A stretch of DNA of 35,106 nt from the NCBI GenBank assembly GCA_019247515.1, contig JAFAOS010000025.1, positions 1 through 35,106 on the forward strand. The letters are read 5' to 3'. This DNA is from Chloroflexota bacterium (GTDB lineage Bacteria; Chloroflexota; UBA6077; CF-72). A program made the translations under genes and the position numbers. The notes below the pieces were generated by a model, which searched no databases, was not told the DNA's origin, and saw only the letters and a program-made list of their open reading frames with translations. Shown piece after piece: positions 25,684-33,399 of the stretch (positions are counted from its first letter, which is position 1; every line of letters starts with the position of its first letter).

Positions 25684-26848
25684 TGGTGAGCTCCAGCTCG
25701 CCAATCGGTTCCAGCTCGGCGAGTTGCGGCAGGACTTCCTTCGCCGCAAGCGTGAAGCTCTTCTCAGCTTCGGCATGGGTGACAAACCCCTGGCGCGTCA
25801 TCATGATCAGCCGACCGAGCCCGCCCGTCGTCTCGCGGAATTGTTTGATCTGCTTTACCACCGTGTCCGGGTTGCCGGCGAAAAGCTGCCCGTTAGCGAT
25901 CAGGTTCTCAGCGCGGACGTCGCGCGGCGCTCGGCTCCTCCCGCCGCGCCAGGCGCTGGCGGCGAGCTCCGGACTCACCTGGCCCGGAAGAAAACGTTCG
26001 AACTGCGCGCCTTGTTTGAGACTGACGGTAATAAACCAGCAGATCTTTTCCGCGACGCGTTGAGCTTCCACGTCGCTATCGCCAACGTAGCAGAAAGCCA
26101 TGTACGAGAACCGATCCTCAGAGGCGGGTGGCAGGCCAGCGACGGCGCGCGCGCGTTTGTATGCGTCGAACGCATGACGCGTGCGCTCGAACCCGCCGAA
26201 GACCAGCGTGTTGACCATCCCTCTGCGCCCCAGCTCGCCGCATGTTGCCGAGTCGCTGGTGGCCGCCCAGAACTCCGGTCGCGGTTGCTGCCACGGACGC
26301 GGCCAGATGTTGACGTGGGCGTGGTTGAAGAATCTTCCCTCCCAACTGAACGGGCCGTCGTGAGAAGTCAGCGCTTTTTCGATGAGATCAATGGCTTCCC
26401 ATTCGCGCTCGCGGATGAGCATCGGATTGGCGTCCCCGGAGGCCATCTCACTGCCACCCGACTTCACGAAGCCGATATCAAGTCGACCGCGGGAAATCAC
26501 ATCCAGCGTGGCGTACTCCTCTGCTACGCGCACGGGATCGTCTCGAACCGTGATCAGCGTACCGAGGGACAGGATGTGCACGCGTCTGGTAATTCGGGCG
26601 ACGATGCCCGTAATCACCGGGTTGGCGGCGAAGAGATTGTTGATGCCGGCGTGATGCTCGTTGGTGACGATATTGATTCCCAGCTCGTCGCACAGCGCGT
26701 ACTCTTCGAACACCTCGTCGTAGAGTCGCGCGGCTATCTCTGGCTCGCAGTATTTATTGGGCAGGCTGGCGCGAACGGAGTCTGCCGCGTCCAGAACGTC
26801 CGCCGCTACAAACGGGTACGGGTTCTCACAGTGGTTCCAGAGCTCCAT
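25670..26848 (-). CDS. LLM-class flavin-dependent monooxygenase (luciferase-like)
   Basis: 392 residues. TIM-barrel luciferase family: YALCDELGINIVTNEHH, HILSLGTLITVRDDPVRVAEE, DVISRGRLDIGFVKSG, and a nucleotide-side loop FWAATSDS. The EHH after the third strand is typical of the LuxA-like subgroup. First gene of the compact catabolic run. FMNH2-dependent oxygen insertion is the usual chemistry. Confidence 0.93.
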   Translation of the reverse strand: MELWNHCENPYPFVAADVLDAADSVRASLPNKYCEPEIAARLYDEVFEEYALCDELGINIVTNEHHAGINNLFAANPVITGIVARITRRVHILSLGTLITVRDDPVRVAEEYATLDVISRGRLDIGFVKSGGSEMASGDANPMLIREREWEAIDLIEKALTSHDGPFSWEGRFFNHAHVNIWPRPWQQPRPEFWAATSDSATCGELGRRGMVNTLVFGGFERTRHAFDAYKRARAVAGLPPASEDRFSYMAFCYVGDSDVEAQRVAEKICWFITVSLKQGAQFERFLPGQVSPELAASAWRGGRSRAPRDVRAENLIANGQLFAGNPDTVVKQIKQFRETTGGLGRLIMMTRQGFVTHAEAEKSFTLAAKEVLPQLAELEPIGELELTSAGR

Positions 26849-26877
26849 CGGTTGGCACGGACCTGACCAGTGCCTCG

Positions 26878-26883
26878 ATTCTA
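26878..26883 (-). promoter_or_regulatory. Candidate -10 element for the catabolic operon
   Basis: TAGAAT on the minus strand, 30 bases before the LLM start at 26848. A -35 match about 17 bases upstream (around ACTTGC) is weak. Confidence 0.3.
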
Positions 26884-26918
26884 GCGGGTCCGCCTGAGCG
26901 CAAGTTTCACGGTTCTGG

Positions 26919-27215
26919 CTAGGTGCCGTGGAGGAATTCCTCCAGCCGATCAGTGTCGATCAGGTCGGCGACGGCCTGCACGCCGGAGACGATGGGAAAC
27001 CAGCGCGCGGCATCCGGAACGTCGTACCCGCGGGGGTAGTCCAGCCACTCCGGGGGCCACCAGAGCGCGGCGACTCCCCAGTAGGTCGCCGGGTCGGACG
27101 GATGCTGCAGGTACGCGATCCGCGGGACGCGCCACTGCGGATCCAGCGCCGGTTGCCGCGGATCTCGATTGACGAAGCGCACCGATCGGCCGTTGTCAAA
27201 CACCGGTAACCACAC
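26919..27215 (-). pseudogene. C-terminal fragment of an Abhydrolase_9-family (COG4425-like) membrane hydrolase
   Basis: About 98 codons. YLQHPSDPATYWG, then PEWLDYPRGYDVPDAARWFP and a terminal VQAVADL match the end of the Abhydrolase_9 domain (usual pattern YLQHPSDPVVWW...PRGPDVSPxMRWFP). The first codons (WLPVFDNGRSVRFVN) also fit the domain interior, so the frame did not begin here. The catalytic part is missing. Confidence 0.75.
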
Positions 27216-27372
27216 GGGCGACTGCGGCTATGGCGAGGCAAAGAGCGCTGATTGCCGCCTGGACTTGCCACGTCCGCGGGATCATCGTCGGCGTCAGGGC
27301 CTGCCACCAGAACACCAGCGCCAGCACCGAGCCGCTGAAGGTTGGGCTGCCTAAGAGGCTGCCGCCGTTCGA
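27196..27372 (-). pseudogene. N-terminal fragment of the same Abhydrolase_9-family gene
   Basis: A TTG at 27372 with GAGGA seven bases upstream opens a 58-codon frame: a membrane-type segment with TFSGSVLALVFWWQALTPT and MIPRTWQVQ, the family's N-terminal domain start. It stops at 27196, overlapping the C-terminal fragment in another frame. A normal gene has several hundred codons between these parts, so an internal deletion joined them out of frame near 27200-27215. Confidence 0.7.
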
Positions 27373-27385
27373 CAACCGCTGATCC

Positions 27386-28306
27386 TCACGGTCGAGAGGA
27401 CGGGCTGACGACTTCGGAAGATTGGCGGTACGGCTCGAACTCGCGCGCCATGCGCTCCAGCGCCCGCGCCGCCTCGGAGACCGTCTGTGGCGCGCGCAGC
27501 GGACAGTACAGCTGGGTGATACCCGCCGCGAGCATGCGCTGCATGTCGCGACCCAATACCTCCTCGAAGGACCCGCCAAATGGTGGGAAGCGGACGCCGA
27601 CCTCCAGGTTGGCCGAATCGCGACCCTCCGCGTGCATGGCTTGTTCAATGCGCCGCCGCTCCGCGCCGACGTCTTCCCAGCTGGTGCCGGAGGTGATGTG
27701 GGGTAGAAATCCCTGGCCGTAGCGCGCGACGCGTCGCACGAGGCGGGACGTGCACACGCCACCAAACCACAGCGGGATGTCGTCGACGTGTGCCGGGCGC
27801 GGCTCGCAGTACGCGTTTTCGAAGCTTACGGTTCTGGAGCTGAACGAAGCGGGCGAAGCGGACCACAACGCGCGACACGCGTGTATCACGTCGTCCAGGA
27901 CGGCGCCGCGCGCGTCGAATGGCACGCCCAGCGCGGCGTACTCCGGCTCCATCCAGCTGACCGACACGCCCAGGACCAGGCGTCCGTTCGACAACGCGTG
28001 GACCGTGGCGGCCGTCTTGGCCAGCAACGCCGCCGGACGCAGAGGCGCGATCAGGATGCAGCTGACCAGGCGGACGCGGCGCGTGACCATGGCCAGCGCC
28101 GCGAACGTGCTGAGCGGCTCGGGAAACGCTTCGGTCGGAGGATGCGGAGCGCGCGCCGCCCACGGAGGCGCCGCGTCGAAGGCGACCACGTGCTCGCCCA
28201 GGCACAGGTCATCGAAGCCGAAGTCCTCCGCAAGGCGGCCGACCTCCACGAGGTCGCGTAGAGGCCGGCCCTGGAGCATGGACGTCAGATAGACACCGAG
28301 TCGCAT
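27386..28306 (-). CDS. LLM-class flavin-dependent oxidoreductase (probable F420-dependent)
   Basis: 306 residues from the ATG at 28306 (MRLGVYLTSM). Luciferase-like barrel: RLAEDFGFDDLCLGEHV, RRVRLVSCILIAPLRPAALLAKTAATV, LSNGRLVLGVSVSWMEPEY and PLWFGGV. The LxxLSxGRxxLGVxxGW-type block and LWFGG-type strand point to the TIGR03619-like F420 subgroup. Third LLM gene in the window; it lies just upstream of the broken Abhydrolase_9 gene. Confidence 0.92.
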   Translation of the reverse strand: MRLGVYLTSMLQGRPLRDLVEVGRLAEDFGFDDLCLGEHVVAFDAAPPWAARAPHPPTEAFPEPLSTFAALAMVTRRVRLVSCILIAPLRPAALLAKTAATVHALSNGRLVLGVSVSWMEPEYAALGVPFDARGAVLDDVIHACRALWSASPASFSSRTVSFENAYCEPRPAHVDDIPLWFGGVCTSRLVRRVARYGQGFLPHITSGTSWEDVGAERRRIEQAMHAEGRDSANLEVGVRFPPFGGSFEEVLGRDMQRMLAAGITQLYCPLRAPQTVSEAARALERMAREFEPYRQSSEVVSPSSRP

Positions 28307-28341
28307 GCTCAGCAACGTACCAGACCGCTTGCGGTGGTTGA

Positions 28342-29703
28342 TCAGCGCGCGGGGACGATGTTGTGGTTCATCCGAAACACGTTGTTCGGATCATACGCGC
28401 CCTTGACGCGCGCCAGACGCGCGTAGTTCGGCCCATATGCCGCTTTGACGCGATCTTCGGTCCCGTCGCCGACACCCAGGAAATTCACGTACACACTGCC
28501 GGGCGAATAGGGTTGCATGGCGTCGAACGTGCCGCGCGCCCAGCCAATATTCGCCTCGTCCTGCGCTGGATCGGTCCAGTAGGAAACCGCGTTGAGGGCA
28601 TACATGGCCTCACGCAGCGGATACGCGGTATCCGACACTCCGACTCGATTGATGGCACCGCCGTAAAACTCGATGAGCGTCGGCGACAGCGGCGACGGAC
28701 ATTCCGCGGCGCGCCCGATCACGGTTTCCAGGACGTCGTCGTCGATGTTCCGCAGGACCTCCGATTTCCAGTACACGCGATTGCCGGGCGGATTCAGCGC
28801 GTCGAGCATCCCCTGGGCAGCGGTGTAGGGCATGGCCTGGATCATGTCGGCAACCGGCGGACCGAGCCGGCGCAGTGGACCGAACAGCGTTTCGCCTTCC
28901 TCCGTCGGACCGTGGTGGAAGACGATCAGCACGACAATCGGCATGCCGTCGGGCGCGGCGCCCAGTCCGGCGTAGGCGCTGGCGTTTTCCGGCGCGCCCT
29001 GGGTGAAGTCGCGATAGGCGCGCAGCACCTCGCCGGCCATCTGGCGCGGCCAGATCAGCAACCCGGCCGTCACCAGCGGTCCGAGTGGATGGAGCTGGTA
29101 CTCGAACGACGTGACGACGCCGAAGTTGCCGCCGCCGCCGCGTACGGCCCAGAAGAGGTCGGCGTTTTCGCTGGCGCTGGCGGTGCGCAGCTGGCCGTCG
29201 GCAGTCACGATGTCGACGGACAGCAGGTTGTCGCAGCTCAAGCCGTGCGTCCGGCCGAGCCAGCCAATGCCGCCACCCAGCGTCAGTCCGGCGATGCCTG
29301 TGGTCGAGACAACGCCGCCAGTCGTCGCCAGGCCGAACGCCTGCGTCTCACGGTCGAACTCCGCCCAGGTGAGGCCAGCCTCGGCGCGGACGGTCTGCCG
29401 ATTCGGATCCACGCGGATGCCCTTCATGGCCGACACGTCGAGCATCAGCCCGCCATCGCAGACGCTGCTGCCGGCGGCGCTGTGTCCGCCGGCGCGGACG
29501 GCGATCTGCAGGTCGCGGTCGCGACCGAAGTTGACCGCGTTGATCACGTCGGCTGGACTGACGCAACGCGCGATCAGCGCCGGACTGCGATCGATCATGG
29601 CGTTCCAGATGGTCCGCGCCGCGTCGAAGCCGGCGTCACCGGCCCGCAGCACGCCGCCGCGAACGCTCTGCGCGAAGGTTTCAAGACCCTGTTCAACAGC
29701 CAA
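28342..29703 (-). CDS. FAD-linked oxidoreductase, berberine-bridge / 6-hydroxynicotine oxidase type
   Basis: I prefer a TTG start at 29703, with GAAGGAG eight bases upstream; a GTG at 29745 lacks such a site and adds 14 residues. FAD-binding PCMH domain with IAVRAGGHSAAG, whose His (about residue 74) is the usual covalent FAD anchor, and TTGGVVSTTGIAGLTLGGGI. Next come HGLSCDNLLSVDIV and the BBE tail YGPNYARLARVKGAYDP with NVFRMNHNI at the end. Oxidises alcohol, amine or sugar substrates with O2. It stands alone, with no signal peptide. Confidence 0.93.
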   Translation of the reverse strand: MAVEQGLETFAQSVRGGVLRAGDAGFDAARTIWNAMIDRSPALIARCVSPADVINAVNFGRDRDLQIAVRAGGHSAAGSSVCDGGLMLDVSAMKGIRVDPNRQTVRAEAGLTWAEFDRETQAFGLATTGGVVSTTGIAGLTLGGGIGWLGRTHGLSCDNLLSVDIVTADGQLRTASASENADLFWAVRGGGGNFGVVTSFEYQLHPLGPLVTAGLLIWPRQMAGEVLRAYRDFTQGAPENASAYAGLGAAPDGMPIVVLIVFHHGPTEEGETLFGPLRRLGPPVADMIQAMPYTAAQGMLDALNPPGNRVYWKSEVLRNIDDDVLETVIGRAAECPSPLSPTLIEFYGGAINRVGVSDTAYPLREAMYALNAVSYWTDPAQDEANIGWARGTFDAMQPYSPGSVYVNFLGVGDGTEDRVKAAYGPNYARLARVKGAYDPNNVFRMNHNIVPAR

Positions 29704-29844
29704 TGCCAGGTCTCCTTCAACGATCTTTTTTTCGGCGGACTGCACTGTAAGGGATGGCGGTTGAGCGGACGCCGATTAAAATTGAAGGTACGGACATCTT
29801 GTCGCGCCGAGACCGCTCAGCTCGACGATAACAGGGTTGCGGCC

Positions 29845-30669
29845 TTATACGAGGAGCTCGCGCGAGGTCCGCTCGTAGAACTCGCGCATCGTGTCTTCGA
29901 GCGTCCCCTCGTCGTCGACGTGCCCGCGCATTGCCTCCAGGCTGCCGTCGTACAGCAACCGGCCGTGGTCGATGATCAGCAGGCGCGAGCACAACCGCTC
30001 CACGTCTGACATGTCGTGGGTGGTCAGCAGCACCGTCACCCCGCGCTCGCGGTTCAGCTCTTGCAGAAACGAGCGCACGCGGTGCTTGGCCACCACGTCC
30101 AGGCCAATGGTCGGCTCGTCGAGATAGAGCACCTCCGGATCGTGCAACAGGGCAGCCGCAAGGTCGCCGCGCATGCGTTGCCCGAGCGAGAGCTGGCGCA
30201 CTGGCGTGTCGATGAACTCGCCCAGCTCCAGCAGATCGGCGAAGATGGCCATATTGTGAGCAAAGCGGCGCGGCGGAATGCGATAGATGTATCGCAGCAG
30301 GTCAAACGAATCGCGCAGGGGCAAGTCCCACCACAGCTGCGTCCGCTGACCGAAAACCACGCCCATGCGCTGGGCGACCGCGCGACGCTGGCGATGCGGC
30401 TGCATTCCGAAAACCTCGGCCGTGCCGCTGCTTGGCACCAGAATGCCGGTCAGCATTTTGATGGTGGTGGACTTGCCGGCGCCGTTCGGGCCCAGGCAGG
30501 CCACCATCTCGCCACGTGCAATGCTGATGTTGACGCCGTCGACAGCAAGCACTTCGTCGACGATCGGGTTGAACAGCGACCGCAGCCCACCCAGTAAACC
30601 TGGTCGGCGGCGCGATACGCGGAATGTCTTACGCAGCTCGCGAGTGTAAATAATGGTGTCCACGGTCAC
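29845..30669 (-). CDS. ABC-2 exporter ATP-binding protein (COG4586-like)
   Basis: 274 residues from the GTG at 30669 that overlaps the permease stop (GTGA). Walker A GPNGAGKST at 60-68, an unusually long insertion before it (FRVSRRRPGLLGGLRSLF) typical of this subgroup, Q-loop in FGQRTQLWWDLP, signature LSLGQ at 160-164, Walker B VLYLDEP at 180-186, and H-loop His in TTHD. Third gene of the exporter operon. Confidence 0.94.
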   Translation of the reverse strand: MTVDTIIYTRELRKTFRVSRRRPGLLGGLRSLFNPIVDEVLAVDGVNISIARGEMVACLGPNGAGKSTTIKMLTGILVPSSGTAEVFGMQPHRQRRAVAQRMGVVFGQRTQLWWDLPLRDSFDLLRYIYRIPPRRFAHNMAIFADLLELGEFIDTPVRQLSLGQRMRGDLAAALLHDPEVLYLDEPTIGLDVVAKHRVRSFLQELNRERGVTVLLTTHDMSDVERLCSRLLIIDHGRLLYDGSLEAMRGHVDDEGTLEDTMREFYERTSRELLV

Positions 30670-31466
30670 GATCCAGTGCTCTGATAATGGCGCACGCCGA
30701 TCCGCCAGCCGTACCATGCCACGCCCGCCAGCGCGAGGGCAGCCAGAGGTGACAGGACGCGCATCCAGTCCGGCAGGCCAAGAGGATCCGGGCGGTCCAG
30801 CAGAAAGAGTGTCGGGTAGTAGCTCACGAAGCCAAGCGGCAACACAAACGTGGCGAAGCGGCGCACCCAGTCCGAATAGATGTCCAGCGGATACTCGACG
30901 AGAGTCACGCCGCCATAGCTGAAGATGTGCGTGGCTTCCTTGCCCTCGACGGTCCAGAAGCAGAACACAGCGGCCAGCACGAAAATCGAAAAAAAGATTG
31001 CCACGCCGGAAACGAGCGCAATGGCCAGCATGGCCAGTTTCTGCGGCGTCCAGACCAGCGAAAGATGCACCAGGGCCATCGCCAGCACGAAGACGCCCTG
31101 GGCCACGCGGCCCAATCGACGCAGCGCCAGGTCTTCCGCGAGCACCTGGAAAAACGCGCCGAGCGGGCGGGTCAGGACGCGATCGAAGGTCCCTTCGCCG
31201 ATGCGAATCTGGAAGTCATCCAGCGCGGAGGCGACGAATTCGGCGGCGGCGAAGCTGGTCTCCGCCAGTGCATAGAGCAGCGCGACTTCCCACAGGCTCC
31301 AGCCGGCGATGCGCGGCACGCGCGTGAACAGCAGCGCCAGCGCGGCGAATTCGACGAAGTTGAGCAGCGCCGAGCCGAGGCACGTGAGCACGAACGAGAC
31401 GCGGTACTGCAGCTGGCCGCGCACCTGGGCGCCGACCAGCTTCCAGTAGAGCCTGAAGAGTTCCAC
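30666..31466 (-). CDS. ABC-2 exporter permease (DUF990/COG3694-like)
   Basis: 266 residues from the GTG at 31466 with AAGG five bases upstream; it starts 9 bases after the preceding permease stop. Six hydrophobic helices, with LYALAETSFAAAEFVASALDDFQIRIGEGTFDRVLTRPLG after the second, a family hallmark (RIGEGxxDxxLxRPL). Ends RIGVRHYQSTGS. Partner of the permease at 31475 and the ATPase. Confidence 0.9.
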   Translation of the reverse strand: MELFRLYWKLVGAQVRGQLQYRVSFVLTCLGSALLNFVEFAALALLFTRVPRIAGWSLWEVALLYALAETSFAAAEFVASALDDFQIRIGEGTFDRVLTRPLGAFFQVLAEDLALRRLGRVAQGVFVLAMALVHLSLVWTPQKLAMLAIALVSGVAIFFSIFVLAAVFCFWTVEGKEATHIFSYGGVTLVEYPLDIYSDWVRRFATFVLPLGFVSYYPTLFLLDRPDPLGLPDWMRVLSPLAALALAGVAWYGWRIGVRHYQSTGS

Positions 31467-31474
31467 GTCTGCCT

Positions 31475-32290
31475 TCAGCCGCCCTGCACACTGACGCGGC
31501 GTACCGCGAACACCACAGTCACCTGGCCCAGCGCCAGCAGGCAAACCGCCCACATCGCCTGCGTCGCCAGAGCAGCGAGCGCGGCGGCTCCGGTGAGACG
31601 TCCGACGAAGATGTCGCTTGGCACCTGAATGATGCCGGCAAACGGCAGACTGAGCAGCAGTGGCTGGATCCACTCCGGAAAAAAGCGCAGCGGCACGACG
31701 AAGCCGCCCAGGAACATCACCAGCGCGCCGGTGATCGCGCCCAGTCCGCGGGCATCGGTGGTCCAGAACGCGGAGACGTTGAGCAGGAAGCGCCACGCGA
31801 AGCTGATGGCGACCGCCAGGCCGATGCTGACCAGCAGCATCGTGGCGTCGATGGGCGTGCTGGGCCAGCGCAGCCCGCCGGCGAAGGTCAGTTGGCCGAA
31901 GATCAGGCCTGGCACGCCACGGAAGAGGGCGAAGTAGGCGGCGCGGCCGTAGTCGCGCGCGAGCCAGTAGCCCAGGAAAGAGAATGGCCGCGCCAGATCG
32001 GTCACCACGTCGCCACTGCGGATGGTGGTCTCGATGTCCCACCAGCCCCACAGGCAGACGATCATGATCATGGCCTGCGTCACCCAGGTGTAGGTCGCCG
32101 CCGCCTGGAGGTCGTAGCCGCCGATGGTCGATTGCGGGCTGGCCTGGAAGAGGGCGATGAACAGCGAAGCGCGGAGCAAGCCGAAGAACGCGTTGGTGAC
32201 CAGGCCGGCGAGATTGGCCGTGCGATAGGCAAGCTGGCGCCTGAAGGCGACGCGCGTGACGGCGGCGTAGAGCAGCAGCGAGCCCAGCAT
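31475..32290 (-). CDS. ABC-2 exporter permease (DUF990/COG4587-like)
   Basis: 271 residues, ATG at 32290. Six helices; RSGDVVTDLARPFSFLGYWLARDYGR is the conserved loop (xxGxxxxxLxRPxxxxxxxLxxxxG). First gene of the operon. Its start codon touches a 24-bp palindrome shared with the XRE promoter, so its transcription should be under XRE control. The promoter suggests a leader of only a few bases. Confidence 0.92.
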   Translation of the reverse strand: MLGSLLLYAAVTRVAFRRQLAYRTANLAGLVTNAFFGLLRASLFIALFQASPQSTIGGYDLQAAATYTWVTQAMIMIVCLWGWWDIETTIRSGDVVTDLARPFSFLGYWLARDYGRAAYFALFRGVPGLIFGQLTFAGGLRWPSTPIDATMLLVSIGLAVAISFAWRFLLNVSAFWTTDARGLGAITGALVMFLGGFVVPLRFFPEWIQPLLLSLPFAGIIQVPSDIFVGRLTGAAALAALATQAMWAVCLLALGQVTVVFAVRRVSVQGG

Positions 32291-32313
32291 ACGCGAATCC
32301 GCAGATTAGCGTA
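32290..32313. promoter_or_regulatory. 24-bp palindromic operator, left copy
   Basis: Arms TACGCGAATC and GATTAGCGTA (nine of ten positions complementary) around CGCA. It covers the exporter -10 and start codon. Same layout as the right copy at 32341; 18 of 24 positions are identical. Confidence 0.65.
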
Positions 32314-32331
32314 CTTTCACCGAACTGTCGA
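32303..32331 (-). promoter_or_regulatory. Promoter of the ABC-2 exporter operon
   Basis: -35 TCGACA (32331-32326) and -10 TAATCT (32308-32303), spaced 17 bases. The -10 lies inside the left palindrome. Transcription would begin about five bases before the ATG, consistent with a very short leader. Confidence 0.55.
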
Positions 32332-32340
32332 GAGGGTCTG

Positions 32341-32364
32341 TACGCGGATATGCGGATCTGCGTA
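32341..32364. promoter_or_regulatory. 24-bp palindromic operator, right copy
   Basis: Arms TACGCGGATA and GATCTGCGTA (eight of ten complementary) around TGCG. It overlaps the TATACT -10 (32363-32368) of the XRE gene. The two copies are 51 bases apart, about five helical turns, so they face the same side of the DNA. Confidence 0.65.
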
Positions 32365-32368
32365 TACT
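32363..32368 (+). promoter_or_regulatory. -10 element of the XRE gene (probable leaderless transcript)
   Basis: TATACT seven bases before the GTG at 32375, so transcription would start at the start codon. No good -35 is visible. Confidence 0.5.
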
Positions 32369-32374
32369 GCGCGC

Positions 32375-32692
32375 GTGGGCGAGTCCTTCGGCCAGGTGCT
32401 CTCTGCCGCGCGGCGCGCCGCCGGCCTCTCGCAGCGCGAGCTGGCCGCCCGCATCCTCAAAGAGGACGGCGAGCCCATTTCGCCCCAGTACCTCAACGAC
32501 CTGGAGCGCGACCGTCGCAACCCGCCGGCGCAGCCCTTTCTCAAGCAGCTTGCCACGGTCCTGAACGTCCCCGAGGAGTTCCTGGACTTCGCCGCCGGCC
32601 AACTGCCCGAAGACCTCCGCAACTCGGGCAGCTACGCGCCAGATCAGGTCCAGGCGGCGTTCCAGGCCTTCCGCCGCTCTCTGCGCGGCTGA
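32375..32692 (+). CDS. XRE-family helix-turn-helix repressor
   Basis: 105 residues from the GTG at 32375 (MGESFGQVLSAARRAAG). HTH_3 domain at about 5-70: GLSQRELAARILKEDGEPISPQYLNDLERDRRNPP, then LATVLNVPEEFLDFAAGQLP. The C-terminal extension (about 75-105) is short and could be the cleavage or oligomerisation region. It is followed 15 bases later by an ImmA/IrrE protease gene and is divergent from the exporter. It should bind the two palindromes. Confidence 0.93.
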   Translation: MGESFGQVLSAARRAAGLSQRELAARILKEDGEPISPQYLNDLERDRRNPPAQPFLKQLATVLNVPEEFLDFAAGQLPEDLRNSGSYAPDQVQAAFQAFRRSLRG

Positions 32693-32707
32693 GCGAGGCG
32701 GCGCACG

Positions 32708-33373
32708 ATGCGCTGGCTGCGCGACGCGACCGGCCGCTTCCCGCGCCGGCCGCACTATGAAACCGACGAACTGGAGTCCGTCTGCGCCGATCTGCGGCTC
32801 GAGCTGCACCAGGTCCGCTCGACGCGCGAGGCAGCCATCACCACCGATGACCTCAGCGTGCTCGTCGAGCATCACGCGGCAGACCTGGACCTCTATGCCG
32901 AGCTGGCACCCGAGTTCGATGGCGTGACTGATTTCGCCAGGGACGCCAGGCCGCGGATACGTATCGCGGCGCGTCTGGCGTCGCAAGCCCGATTCGCACA
33001 CCGCCTGCGCACCACCCTGGCGCACGAGCTTGCGCACGTGGTGCTGCACAACTTCATCTGGTGGTTCGATCCGGGGGTAGCATTCGATCCCCACGCGCTC
33101 TCGCCGCGCTGCGCGTTGCGCACCCGCTCCGTCGACTGGATGGAGTGGCAGGCCAACTACTGCGCGGGCGCGCTGCTGGTTCCCGCCAGCCAGCTGGAGT
33201 CGGTCGCCGAGCCCGTGTGGGAGCGCTCATCAAGGGGTCGGGCGCTGATCCGCTCCGTGCAAGCCCGCTTCGAGGTCTCGGCCCAGGTGGCGACGATCCG
33301 CCTGCGCCAGCTCGGCCGCCTCTCGGAGCGACCCGTGCACGTCGTCCGCACGCCCGTTCCGCGGTCCTGGTAG
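32708..33373 (+). CDS. ImmA/IrrE-family metalloprotease
   Basis: 221 residues. Zinc motif HELAH at 106-110 (TTLAHELAHVVLH) and a downstream Glu146 in DWMEWQANYCAGALLVP, the usual third ligand of peptidase family M78. Family knowledge: these proteases inactivate partner XRE repressors by cleavage (ImmA/ImmR, IrrE/DdrO). Co-transcribed with the XRE gene, so the expected target is that repressor. Confidence 0.93.
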   Translation: MRWLRDATGRFPRRPHYETDELESVCADLRLELHQVRSTREAAITTDDLSVLVEHHAADLDLYAELAPEFDGVTDFARDARPRIRIAARLASQARFAHRLRTTLAHELAHVVLHNFIWWFDPGVAFDPHALSPRCALRTRSVDWMEWQANYCAGALLVPASQLESVAEPVWERSSRGRALIRSVQARFEVSAQVATIRLRQLGRLSERPVHVVRTPVPRSW

Positions 33374-33399
33374 CTCAGCGCAAGATTCGGTCGCCAACG

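Noticed and set aside
16569..26848. Literal Rut pyrimidine pathway
   Set aside because: RutB-type cysteine amidase, RutE and flavin reductase RutF are not seen, and the amidohydrolase is metal-dependent; only a functional analogy is kept.
25283..26866. 527-codon plus-strand ORF
   Set aside because: Antisense shadow of an LLM oxidoreductase and a hydrolase with clear motifs.
28329..28340. Palindrome ACCGCTTGCGGT between two minus-strand genes
   Set aside because: Short, with no T-run, and of a kind expected by chance in GC-rich sequence.
28363..30009. 548-codon plus-strand ORF
   Set aside because: Antisense shadow of the berberine-bridge-type oxidase, which has FAD-binding motifs on the minus strand.
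29845..33373. Prophage or ICE because of XRE-ImmA
   Set aside because: No integrase, excisionase, structural or conjugation genes and no attachment repeats were seen nearby.
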